Source: an uncultured Oscillospiraceae bacterium
GTDB taxonomy: Bacteria > Bacillota > Clostridia > Oscillospirales > Acutalibacteraceae
NCBI GenBank assembly: GCA_900544375.1
Contig: UQUZ01000007.1
Coordinates: forward strand, 15,697 to 79,696
Length of the DNA: 64,000 bases
Direction: 5' to 3'
Shown here: piece by piece, positions 52,368 through 60,222 of the stretch
How positions within the stretch are numbered: the stretch's first letter is position 1
Layout: each line of letters opens with the position of its first letter
Notes under the pieces: model-generated
Database searches by the model: none
Told to the model about the DNA's origin: nothing
Seen by the model: the letters and a program-made list of their open reading frames with translations, nothing else
Program-made: the position numbers and the translations under genes

Positions 52368-53957
52368 TCAAAAAGGCGGGTTGTTCTGTTGCGGCTGTTT
52401 GCAGAGCTTGTGCTCAATGGAATCCACCAGTGCAGTCCAGCTGGCTTCAATGATATCCTGAGAAACGCCGACCGTCGTCCAGATATCGCTCCCGTCGGCA
52501 GAGGAGATCAATACGCGCACACGCGCGGCGGTAGCATCCTTTGGCTCCATTACGCGCACTTTGTAGTCAATTAAGCGCACTTCATTGAGGCAGGGGTAAA
52601 ATTCAGCCAGTGCCTCGCGCAGCGCCTTATCCAGCGCATTAACCGGGCCGTCGCCGTCGGAAGCGGCAATTTTCACCTTGCTGCCCACGCGGATTTTGAT
52701 GGTGGCGGTGGCGCTGTGGTTATTGTCATAAGGTAGTTCGTCGAGCACCTTGTAACTAATCAGATCGAAGAAAGGTTCCACACCCTCCACGCGTTTGCGG
52801 ATAATCAGCTCAAAGCTCGAATCCGCACCCTCGTACTGATAGCCCTCATACTCCTTCTCCTTGAGCTCGCTCACAATATCAGCCAGCACGGGCGAATCCC
52901 TTGTGATCTCCGGATAGATTTTCTGCACACGCCGCAGAACGGCGGATTTGCCCGTCATCTCGGACATCAGGAAGCGCCTGTGATTGCCCACAAGCGTTGG
53001 GTCGATATGTTCAAAGGAACGCTCATTTTTCAAAACGCCATCCGCATGCATGCCTGCTTTGTGGGCAAAGGCACTACGGCCCACGAAGGGCATGTTTTTA
53101 TGCAGGGTGATGTTTGCGATTTCGGCAATCCGCATAGCCGTCGCGGTCAGCGTATGCATCCGTTCTTCCGGGATGCAGGAAAGCCCACGTTTGAGCTGCA
53201 GCGTTGGGATGACAGCGGAAAGGTTTGCGTTGCCGGTGCGCTCCCCAAACCCGAGGAATGTGCCCTGCACATGGGAAACGCCGCCCTGTGTGGCGCAAAC
53301 GGAATTGGCAACCGCCATGCCGCAATCGTCATGCGCATGCATGCCGATTTCCGTATCCGGGAAAGAAGCGCATATTTGTGTGGAAATAGCAAAAATATCG
53401 CAGGGGATCATGCCGCCGTTGGTATCACATAGCGTGAGAATGCGTGCGCCGCCACGTTTCGCTGCACGCAGCACCTCCAGAGCAAAATCCGGACTGGCCT
53501 GGTAACCATCAAAAAAATGCTCTGCGTCAAAAATAACCGTTTTTCCGTGTTCTTTGAAGAAACGGCAGGTCTCCTCGATCATGCGCAGGTTTTCCTCCGG
53601 CGTCGTTTTCAGGATTTCCCGCACATGGAGCTCCCAGCATTTTCCGAAAATTGAAACCACCGGCGTGTTTGCCCGAAGAAGCGCCAGGCAATTTGCATCC
53701 TCTTCTGGGGTGCAGCCCTTGCGGCAGGTGCTCCCAAAGGCAACCAGCGTTGCGTTTTTTAGAGGAAGGGCCGCCGCCCGGTCAAAAAATTCTAACTCCT
53801 TTGGGTTGGAGGCGGGGTTCCCCGCCTCCAGATAAGCTATCCCTAATTCGTCTAGCGCGCGCACGATTCCAATTTTATCCTCAACGGAGAAGGAAATGCC
53901 CTCCCCCTGCGCGCCATCGCGTAGCGTAGAGTCCAGAATGGTGATATGGCGTTGCAA
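52368..53957 (-). CDS. cimA: (R)-citramalate synthase
   Basis: The 529-residue enzyme joins pyruvate and acetyl-CoA to citramalate, the threonine-independent route to 2-oxobutyrate and isoleucine. N-terminal ILDSTLRDGAQGEGISF, HAHDDCGMAVAN and the C-terminal LeuA-type regulatory dimer domain (about residues 400-525) are seen. The YEGADSSFELIIRK segment is typical of CimA rather than LeuA. It starts at TTG 53957 with GGAGG 9-10 nt upstream. It follows ilvN by 96 bp in the T-box operon. Confidence 0.93.
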   Translation of the reverse strand: MQRHITILDSTLRDGAQGEGISFSVEDKIGIVRALDELGIAYLEAGNPASNPKELEFFDRAAALPLKNATLVAFGSTCRKGCTPEEDANCLALLRANTPVVSIFGKCWELHVREILKTTPEENLRMIEETCRFFKEHGKTVIFDAEHFFDGYQASPDFALEVLRAAKRGGARILTLCDTNGGMIPCDIFAISTQICASFPDTEIGMHAHDDCGMAVANSVCATQGGVSHVQGTFLGFGERTGNANLSAVIPTLQLKRGLSCIPEERMHTLTATAMRIAEIANITLHKNMPFVGRSAFAHKAGMHADGVLKNERSFEHIDPTLVGNHRRFLMSEMTGKSAVLRRVQKIYPEITRDSPVLADIVSELKEKEYEGYQYEGADSSFELIIRKRVEGVEPFFDLISYKVLDELPYDNNHSATATIKIRVGSKVKIAASDGDGPVNALDKALREALAEFYPCLNEVRLIDYKVRVMEPKDATAARVRVLISSADGSDIWTTVGVSQDIIEASWTALVDSIEHKLCKQPQQNNPPF

Positions 53958-54053
53958 AAGCGCTGCCTCCTTCCAAACGATGGTGAAACAGAAACCAGAA
54001 AGAAAGCGATTCTTTTCACCAGTGTATCACAGAGTAAATCTTTTTGTCCATCT

Positions 54054-54581
54054 TTAAGTTCCGCTGTGGGAAGATATGGCGACTTCATGGTCGCGGATTC
54101 CTTCATCGCCGCTTTCCAATGCTGTCATACCGGAGCGGGACATCTCCACGATTCCATGCAGGGCCATATCCTCAATGAAGCTGTCGATGCGGTCGGTCGC
54201 GCCGGTCAGCTCCGCTGTGATGGTGCGGTGGCCGATATCCTTCACGCGCGCGCCGTGTTTGGAAATGGTGCGCAACACGGCGGGGCGATCTTTATTCAGT
54301 GAACGAACCTTTACAAGGGCGAGCTCACTTGCGATCAGGTGATCCTCCTCCAGGCGGATCACCTTGACGACGTCCTCCAGCTTAAGCAGTTGTTTTTCCA
54401 TTTGGCGGAAGGTAACGGGCGCCGCCTCAGAGACGATCGTCATGCGGGAGAAGCGCGGGTCCTCCGTTTCAGATACCGTGAGGCTCTGGATATTGTAGCC
54501 CCGGCGGGAGAACAGGCCGACCACACGCAGCAGAACGCCCGCGTGGTTGGCTACCAGCGCGGAGAGCGACAGCTTTTCCAT
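54054..54581 (-). CDS. ilvN: Acetolactate synthase small (regulatory) subunit
   Basis: The 175-residue protein has an N-terminal ACT domain (LVANHAGVLLRVVGLFSRRG) and the C-terminal ALS_ss_C domain. It activates the catalytic subunit IlvB and confers feedback inhibition by branched-chain amino acids. The frame opens far upstream inside ilvB, but AAAGGA with 9-nt spacing fixes ATG 54581, 38 bp after the ilvB stop. The C-terminal ESGDEGIRDHEVAISSHSGT tail is a little longer than usual. Confidence 0.95.
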   Translation of the reverse strand: MEKLSLSALVANHAGVLLRVVGLFSRRGYNIQSLTVSETEDPRFSRMTIVSEAAPVTFRQMEKQLLKLEDVVKVIRLEEDHLIASELALVKVRSLNKDRPAVLRTISKHGARVKDIGHRTITAELTGATDRIDSFIEDMALHGIVEMSRSGMTALESGDEGIRDHEVAISSHSGT

Positions 54582-54619
54582 TTCATCATATCCTTTCGCA
54601 GATGCTGGGCATGCCTGGG

Positions 54620-56287
54620 TTATTCCATAAAAACGTTGATGGTGTCCTGCACGGCGCGGCCGGGTGGAATCATCGGCAGCACCATGGCGTCGGGCGATAT
54701 CCGGCAGTCTACCACGCATGGCCCGCCGCAGGAGAGCGCCTCTTGCAAAACAGGCTCGATCTGATCTGGGCGCTCAATGCGGAAGCCCTGCGCGCCGAAT
54801 GCTTCAGCGAGGCGGACGAAATCCGTCTGCCGGCAGGGAGCGGTCTGCGCATAGCGGCGGTCATAAAAAACCGTTTGCCATTGCCGCACCATGCCGAGCA
54901 CTGTGTTGTTCATCACAAGATCCACAATGGGCAGCCGGTAGGAGACAAGCGTTGCAAGCTCATTTAAATTCATATGGAAGCTGCCGTCGCCGCTGACAAG
55001 GATGGTTTTTCGCTCCGGATGCGCAAGGCAAGCACCTATTGATGCCCCGAGGCCAAAGCCCATCGCGCCGAGCCCGCCGGAGGTGATGAAGGTGCGGGGC
55101 TGCTCAAAGGGATAGTATTGCGCCGTCCACATTTGATGCTGGCCCACATCTGTGACGATCTGCGCGTTGTCCGGCGTGAGGCGAGCCAGCGTTTCAATCA
55201 CCTGCTGCGGCGTGGGGAAGCCGTCCGCAGGGGCAGCGGGTTGCGGCTGGCGGAAGGCGGCGGCTTGCGCACGCCATGCGGCATGCTCCATAGGTGGGAG
55301 CACTTCGCCCAGCCGCTGGAATACTTCTTTCAGATCACCACGCAGATGGAATTCGGCAAAAAGGTTTTTGTCCATCTCCGCAGGGTCAATATCGATATGG
55401 ATGATTTTTGCTCTAGGGGCGAATTGCGCGCGGTTGCAGGCCACGCGGTCGGAAAAGCGCGCGCCAGCGGCAATGAGCAGGTCGCATTCTTGTGCCGCGC
55501 GATTGGCCGCATAAGCGCCGTGCATCCCGATCATGCCGAGGTAGAGCGGGTGGGTAGCCGGGAAGCCGCCCAGCCCCATCATGGAGGAGGCAACAGGGGT
55601 ATCCATGCGCTCCGCCAGCCGCAAAAGCTCCGCAGATGCGCCCGAGGAGATCACGCCGCCGCCGATATAGAGCAACGGCTTTTGTGCCTGCCGGATTGCC
55701 TGAGCGGTGCGCGTAAGGCAGTCCTCGCGCGGCGGCTTTGCAGGCGTCATAGCAACTGCGGACCGCGGTGTATAATCCGTGTCGGCGAGCGTGATGTTTT
55801 TTGGGATATCGACCAAAACGGGCCCTTTTCGCCCGGAGCCCGCAATGCGGAATGCCTCACGCAGGCAGGGGGCAAGATCCTCTATTTTTTTGACGATGAA
55901 GCTGTGCTTGGTGACCGGCATCGCGATGCCGGTGGTGTCAACCTCCTGGAAGCTGTCGCGCCCAAGGAGGGAGACGTCCACGTTGCCCGTGATAAAGACG
56001 ACGGGGATGGAATCCATAAATGCGGAGGCGATGCCTGTGACGAGATTGGTGGAGCCAGGGCCAGAGGTGGCAAGGCAGACTCCCGTTTTCCCGCTTGCAC
56101 GAGCATAGCCCTCGGCTGCGTGCGCAGCGCCCTGTTCATGGGCTGTGAGGATATGGCGGATTTTACCACTATAAGCATAGAGCGCATCATACACCGCGAG
56201 GACGGTTGCGCCGGGGTACCCGAAAATTGTATCCACTCCCTGCTCCAGCAGGACTTCCATAATGATCTGTGCGCCTGTTTTTTTCAT
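54620..56287 (-). CDS. ilvB: Acetolactate synthase large (catalytic) subunit
   Basis: The 555-residue thiamine diphosphate enzyme forms acetolactate or acetohydroxybutyrate for valine, leucine and isoleucine. The cofactor Glu lies in AHEQGAAHAAEGYAR (about residue 50), and the ThDP/Mg motif is GDGSFHMNLNEL to NNTVLGM near residues 440-470. Length is normal. It is the first gene of the operon, 50 bp after the T-box terminator. GGAGG precedes the ATG. Confidence 0.97.
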   Translation of the reverse strand: MKKTGAQIIMEVLLEQGVDTIFGYPGATVLAVYDALYAYSGKIRHILTAHEQGAAHAAEGYARASGKTGVCLATSGPGSTNLVTGIASAFMDSIPVVFITGNVDVSLLGRDSFQEVDTTGIAMPVTKHSFIVKKIEDLAPCLREAFRIAGSGRKGPVLVDIPKNITLADTDYTPRSAVAMTPAKPPREDCLTRTAQAIRQAQKPLLYIGGGVISSGASAELLRLAERMDTPVASSMMGLGGFPATHPLYLGMIGMHGAYAANRAAQECDLLIAAGARFSDRVACNRAQFAPRAKIIHIDIDPAEMDKNLFAEFHLRGDLKEVFQRLGEVLPPMEHAAWRAQAAAFRQPQPAAPADGFPTPQQVIETLARLTPDNAQIVTDVGQHQMWTAQYYPFEQPRTFITSGGLGAMGFGLGASIGACLAHPERKTILVSGDGSFHMNLNELATLVSYRLPIVDLVMNNTVLGMVRQWQTVFYDRRYAQTAPCRQTDFVRLAEAFGAQGFRIERPDQIEPVLQEALSCGGPCVVDCRISPDAMVLPMIPPGRAVQDTINVFME

Positions 56288-56336
56288 GCACGGTCACCTC
56301 CGTTGAGTTACTTTAAATAAATGGCCCTTAAACAAA

Positions 56337-56617
56337 GAAAAAACGCCTTCCTCTCCTGCTTTCTCAGAAGACGAAGGCGTATAAAGCTTCCGCGGTACCA
56401 CTTCAATTGCCCATTCGGGCCGCTTACGGCATCGGGCCTGCCGGCCGAATCCCTGCCCATGTAACGGTGGGCCGCCGTCTCCCCTAGCACGCTTTGCGCT
56501 TTCAGTTCACAGCTCCGGGGCGAGTTCACCAAGTCCGGCACCGCCGCCTTACAGCAACCGGCGGCTCTCTGCGCGTGCGGATGATGGATACTATTCCCCA
56601 TCACAGCTTTTCACTTT
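56337..56617 (-). ncRNA. T-box leader of the ilvBN-cimA-leuCD operon, Leu specifier
   Basis: The minus-strand leader holds the T-box core TGGTACCGCGG (complement of 56390-56400), which binds the uncharged tRNA acceptor end. Stem I has GGGGAATAGTATCC and the AGAGAG motif (near 56569-56574). The terminator GAAGGCGT with its complement and a TTTTTTC tail is at 56337-56380. The probable specifier is CUC in GAACTCGCC (complement of 56522-56524); the alternative reading CUG in GAACTGAA (56503-56505) is also Leu. Uncharged leucine tRNA should cause antitermination. Confidence 0.93.
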
Positions 56618-56623
56618 TTTGAT

Positions 56624-56652
56624 ATCCTAGCACGGTTACAGATGATTGTCAA
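56624..56652 (-). promoter_or_regulatory. Promoter of the T-box operon
   Basis: Perfect TTGACA (complement of 56647-56652) and TAGGAT (complement of 56624-56629) are 17 nt apart. The -35 box directly abuts the U-tract of the upstream RNA terminator. Confidence 0.75.
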
Positions 56653-56924
56653 GAAAAAACATTCTCCCGCAGCGCTGTTTAGGCGCCGCGGGAGGACGGA
56701 GATTCACCCTGCGGAATCGGCTGCCTGTGCATTTAGCAGGCAATACTCCTGAAAACGGAGAACTTTTCAGGAGGCGCCGTTTCCGATTGGGGAATGGGTA
56801 ATGTGATGATGCTTCACGCATTGGAAGCACTAACAGGAAACTTATCCCAAAACTGCCTTATAAATTGGGCAACCTCTCAAAAAACATTGGGAAAAAGGTC
56901 CCCTTTTTTATCTTGTTTTTATTA
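56653..56924 (-). ncRNA. Candidate free-standing structured RNA of about 270 nt
   Basis: A strong promoter leads into sequence with no reading frame but many stems: CCCAA...TTGGG around TTGCC/GGCA; GTTTCC...GGAAAC around GCTTC/GAAGC; and AATCGG...CCGATT around two hairpins, CTCCTGAAAA/TTTTCAGGAG and TGCCTG/CAGGCA. It ends in a 12-bp terminator CTCCCGCGGCGC/GCGCTGCGGGAG (one mismatch) and TTTTTTC at 56653-56694. No gene of its own follows before the T-box promoter, so it is not an ordinary riboswitch. Family unassigned; 6S and raiA-type RNAs are candidates to test. Confidence 0.6.
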
Positions 56925-56930
56925 TATCAC

Positions 56931-56959
56931 CAAGCATGGCAAAATGCAATGCATAAATT
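56931..56959 (-). promoter_or_regulatory. Promoter of the candidate structured RNA
   Basis: TTGCAT (complement of 56954-56959) and perfect TATAAT (complement of 56931-56936) are 17 nt apart. It lies back to back with the ribbon-helix-helix gene, whose region carries several TGCATT/AATGCA elements. Confidence 0.7.
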
Positions 56960-57054
56960 GCTAGAGTTTTGCATTACACTATATATTACAAAATGCACTA
57001 CGAAGTTTTCCTGAAGTGTTGCGGTTTATAGGCAGGGAGGGGGATGGAAGCGCC

Positions 57055-57282
57055 ATGAGCAGCCGATTTAAAATTCCAAAGATGCCTTCCACGGTGAATA
57101 AAACCATCCGATTCCCACAGTCTGTTGTTGATCAGGTGGAAGCGGCGTTGCAAGGCACTGACTGCAACTTTTCTCAATTTGTAATTGCGGCGGTTCGCGT
57201 TGCGCTGAAAAACTTGGAGGAAGACAGGTTGGCAGAGCAGAGGCAGGCGGAGCCGCCGGACGATAGCGAAAAGACGGAATAA
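57055..57282 (+). CDS. Small ribbon-helix-helix (CopG/Arc-like) protein
   Basis: The 75-residue protein has a beta strand followed by two helices, TVNKTIRFPQSVVDQVEAAL then FSQFVIAAVRVALKNLE, the ribbon-helix-helix pattern of CopG/Arc DNA-binding proteins. An acidic tail follows. It may be a regulator; an inverted repeat TGCATT...AATGCA upstream (about 56973-56997) could be its operator. There is no toxin gene beside it. GGGAGGGGG lies upstream of ATG 57055; a GTG at 57016 is the longer alternative. Confidence 0.75.
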   Translation: MSSRFKIPKMPSTVNKTIRFPQSVVDQVEAALQGTDCNFSQFVIAAVRVALKNLEEDRLAEQRQAEPPDDSEKTE

Positions 57283-57307
57283 CACGCGTGTAAGTTAAAA
57301 TGATAAA

Positions 57308-57337
57308 AAGCGCATCGGGCATTGGCCTGATGCGCTT
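57308..57337 (+). terminator. Terminator of the ribbon-helix-helix gene
   Basis: AAGCGCATCGGG/CCTGATGCGCTT with a 6-nt loop is followed by GGTTTTTGTTTG, 26 bp after the stop. Confidence 0.85.
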
Positions 57338-57373
57338 GGTTTTTGTTTGATGAGTAGGTGAAAGAAAGGCACC

Positions 57374-57403
57374 GGAGTGGGCTTCCGGATGGAAATCCAC
57401 TCC
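57374..57403 (-). terminator. Hairpin after the secreted protein gene at 57426
   Basis: GGAGTGG/CCACTCC with a 16-nt inner region lies 23 bp after the stop codon. The minus strand continues GGTGCCTTTC, so the U-tract is poor. Confidence 0.45.
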
Positions 57404-57425
57404 GGCTGGTTACATGATGCGGAGA

Positions 57426-58724
57426 TTACGCGGCTACCTTGCCGCCGAAGGTTTTGAAGAGATCAACGATCGCGCGGGCGATGCGGTTGAAGAACGCCAT
57501 CACCTTTGCAAAGAAGCCGCCGATGCCTTCGTTGTTGGACTTGATGCCGAGATTCTCCGCGATGGATTCGCAGAGAGCGACGGACGCGTCCGCAATTGAA
57601 AGCGCGTCACCGCCCTGCGCGGCAGCGACGATCGCGCCGATCTCATCGCCATAGCCCATGCCGATCTGATCGCCGATGAGCTTGGAAAGAGCCACCTGGT
57701 TGGCCGGGATTTTCAGGGTCTTACCCACATAGTTCATAAGAGCCGCGAAAACCATGGTCTGATCGCCGTTGATCGCCATGCGATAGCCGCCGGCGCTGCC
57801 GCTTTCAGCAGTAGCAGCACTGCCCATCGTGGCGAGATAGTCCACGTCAAACGCCGGGAACTCAAAGCCGATCAGGCCGCCGACCATGGAGACAACGCCG
57901 CTGAAGTCAGAGGGCAGTTCAATGCTGACTAAGCCGCCCAACTGCTCAAGCAGAGCTTGCAGACTGCTGGCGACTTCGCCATAAGTATAAGCGAGATCCG
58001 GCAGGACATCTGTGAGGTAATCCAACGGATTTGCAACCAAAGCGTCAATTGCCTTTGTCACAATATCAGCGATAGAACCCAACGCTCCACTTGCATAGAA
58101 AAGCTCCACGCTTTCCGGCATGGTTCCTACATGGAGAGCCTCCAGGAAAGAAGCGAGGCTGTTATAGAGATTGCCTCCTCCATAGAAATCCATCAAAACG
58201 GCAAAGCCCAGCGTGCTGTTGAGGTTGCCGTTGCTGCCGTTGACCGCCTTGACAAACGCCTCGCGGTCGCCAGGCGTAACCCCCCAAACCATTTTGCTGG
58301 CGTCAAAATCAATCCAGGTTTTACCGTCAGATTTGACGGTGCTCATGTAAGCTTTGGCTTCCGGATAATCAGCGGAAATGTTGCTCGCAGCAGTGCCTGC
58401 GTTGATTGCCATGACATCCTGGTTCAGGAGCTTGAAGATCGCGGTTACCGTTGCATCCGTGTAGAGCTTTTCCTGCACCTTGACGGCCTTCAGAATCGGA
58501 GCGAGGAGCCCGTTGAGTGCATCCTTCGTTTGTTTTGCGCTCTTTGCGCTCATGTTTTCGTACACTGCGGAATGGTCCGTCGCAGCAGCTTTCTCATTGA
58601 ACGCCGCCGCAGCCGCCGTAGCAGCTTCGTTTGTTGCCGCGCTCGCCGTCATTACGCCGCCGAGGGTTGGCATCACCATCAGGGCGGCCAAGAAAACGGA
58701 GAGCAGCTTCTTTGCCTTTTTCAT
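57426..58724 (-). CDS. Ala-rich secreted protein of unknown function
   Basis: The 432-residue protein has a classic signal peptide (KKAKKLLSVFLAALMV to ASA, cleavage near residue 29). The mature part is predicted mostly helical and rich in Ala, Gly, Leu and Val, with few Cys or catalytic-looking motifs. The C-terminus is an amphipathic or hydrophobic helix with basic residues (FFNRIARAIVDLFKTFGGK) that could associate with membrane. I do not recognise a family. AAGAGGTGAAAGG precedes the ATG. It is transcribed alone; codon use (high GCC/GCG Ala, CTC, GTC) looks like that of a well-expressed gene. Confidence 0.82.
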   Translation of the reverse strand: MKKAKKLLSVFLAALMVMPTLGGVMTASAATNEAATAAAAAFNEKAAATDHSAVYENMSAKSAKQTKDALNGLLAPILKAVKVQEKLYTDATVTAIFKLLNQDVMAINAGTAASNISADYPEAKAYMSTVKSDGKTWIDFDASKMVWGVTPGDREAFVKAVNGSNGNLNSTLGFAVLMDFYGGGNLYNSLASFLEALHVGTMPESVELFYASGALGSIADIVTKAIDALVANPLDYLTDVLPDLAYTYGEVASSLQALLEQLGGLVSIELPSDFSGVVSMVGGLIGFEFPAFDVDYLATMGSAATAESGSAGGYRMAINGDQTMVFAALMNYVGKTLKIPANQVALSKLIGDQIGMGYGDEIGAIVAAAQGGDALSIADASVALCESIAENLGIKSNNEGIGGFFAKVMAFFNRIARAIVDLFKTFGGKVAA

Positions 58725-59145
58725 AGCCTTTCACCTCTTACAAGAATTACCGTCCTATTACACAAAATAGGAGGCGTCCATCTTAAAGATTATGGACAAA
58801 CTTATTTTAATCGCTTCTATACTCTTTGAAAAGGCCTTGCTAGAATTTTGAAAGAAAATCGAAACATTTTGGTTGGTTTTCAAAAAGTTGAGAGAATTTG
58901 AAATATTTCCAATTCTTATGAATATAAAGGTTCTTTATTTGATAGGCCAACATAAGGGTGGGAGATGCTTGCCGGCGCCCTCCCATAGCAGAATGCCCAC
59001 GATAAAACTGTTTGATTTCACACGGTGTTTATGCTACACTTTTTGAGTAAGAAATCGGGCTACAGAAAGGCGCGGCAGAGCATTGAGCGCCTGCGCCCGC
59101 TTTCCCTATTTGGCAACATCAGCCGGAGAGGATTTGGAGGAAGCA
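58725..59145. other. Intergenic region of 421 bp between divergent genes
   Basis: The left 200 bp are very AT-rich with no gene. On the plus strand TTGATT-17-TACACT near 59010-59039 is a likely promoter for the epimerase gene. No RNA family is seen. Confidence 0.5.
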
Positions 59146-60012
59146 ATGGCCTATGGGTTATCTACGGCACTGAGCGGGGCGGATTGCTATTTGGGCCGTC
59201 TTGATGAACTGAAAAAGGATGGCATTTCCCACTTGGAGTTGTGCCTGCGGGAGGATTACGGCGGGCAGGCAGCGCTTTATGAGGGTGCGCTGGCCGCGAT
59301 CCAAGCAGCCGGGCTCACGGTGTTTTCCGTGCATCTCCCATTTGGGATGAGCGTTAGCCCCGCCTGCACAAAGCAGGCACAGCGCCAAAAGAATGTGGAA
59401 AAACTGAAACGCTTTATCAGCCTGACAAAGGGCTGCGGGGCAGAGATCTTTGTCATCCACGCCTCCTTTGAGCCTGTGGAGGATGCGGCCCGAGAGGCGA
59501 TGCTTGATTCGGCGGCCCAATCCCTGCGGGAATTGGTGGACTATATGGAGCCGCAGGGGCTGACACTCGCGCTTGAGAATTTGCCGCGCACCTGCATCGG
59601 CAATTCAGCCAGGGAAATTGCATATTTGACCGGTTGCGTGCCGGAGCTGCGGCTGTGTTTGGATACCAACCATTTTACCTCGCCGCACCCGGATGTGCGT
59701 TTTCGCCCGCTGCAAAGGCTGTTTCCCTCCCTGCGGGCCAAATGGAATTCGGAGGCGGAAGGGGGAGTTTCCTATGCGCAAAGATTTGCGGAGCAGATCG
59801 TTACAGTACATATTTCAGATTATGATGGTATCGATGAATGCCACTGGCTGCCCGGGCAGGGCATTGTGGATTTCAAGGGAATTCACACGGCGCTTGCCGG
59901 GGCGGGATTTGACGCTCCGATCGTGTTTGAGCCGAACGAGCGGTGCAGGGGAATCAGGACCACTGGCGCCCGGCTCATCGGCGGTTATGAAAAACGGCAA
60001 AGCAGAGCCTAA
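59146..60012 (+). CDS. Sugar phosphate isomerase/epimerase-like TIM-barrel protein
   Basis: The 288-residue protein has the AP-endonuclease-2-like TIM barrel: HLELCLREDYGG at strand 1-2, VFSVHLPFG, EIFVIHASFEP, LALENLP with a metal-ligand Glu, LCLDTNHF with Asp and His, TVHISDYDG and a C-terminal VFEPNE. These residues form the metal site of xylose-isomerase-like enzymes. The substrate is unknown. The open frame reaches a TTG at 59083, but GGAGG at 59136-59140 fixes ATG 59146. No sugar-catabolism genes are adjacent. Confidence 0.88.
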   Translation: MAYGLSTALSGADCYLGRLDELKKDGISHLELCLREDYGGQAALYEGALAAIQAAGLTVFSVHLPFGMSVSPACTKQAQRQKNVEKLKRFISLTKGCGAEIFVIHASFEPVEDAAREAMLDSAAQSLRELVDYMEPQGLTLALENLPRTCIGNSAREIAYLTGCVPELRLCLDTNHFTSPHPDVRFRPLQRLFPSLRAKWNSEAEGGVSYAQRFAEQIVTVHISDYDGIDECHWLPGQGIVDFKGIHTALAGAGFDAPIVFEPNERCRGIRTTGARLIGGYEKRQSRA

Positions 60013-60222
60013 TTAAGAACTGCGAACAAGGCCAAAATTTATCCAAATGAAAAAGCTACAAAAACCAATTGGTACGATATCAAATGATTCAAAAAGAAGG
60101 ATTGGAAGCATTTGGCTAGAAAAAGTGAAAATAACTGTCCATTAAATTATCCAGTATGGTGCGACGGCGTTTCGGCGCAGAAATAGAGAATTTAATTGTA
60201 GAGACAGAGAGGAGAATCTATC

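Noticed and set aside
55118..56320. Open frame of 400 codons on the plus strand antisense to ilvB
   Set aside because: It is opposite a fully conserved ilvB gene, has no ribosome binding site and reads as low-complexity Arg/His/Cys-rich sequence, as expected for a GC-rich shadow frame.
56660..56930. FMN riboswitch (GCAGGGTGAATCTCCG resembles part of the RFN element)
   Set aside because: The other conserved RFN blocks are missing and no riboflavin gene follows.
56630..56950. Reading the candidate RNA region as a protein gene
   Set aside because: Neither strand has a supported frame with a ribosome binding site, while stems, promoter and terminator are clear.
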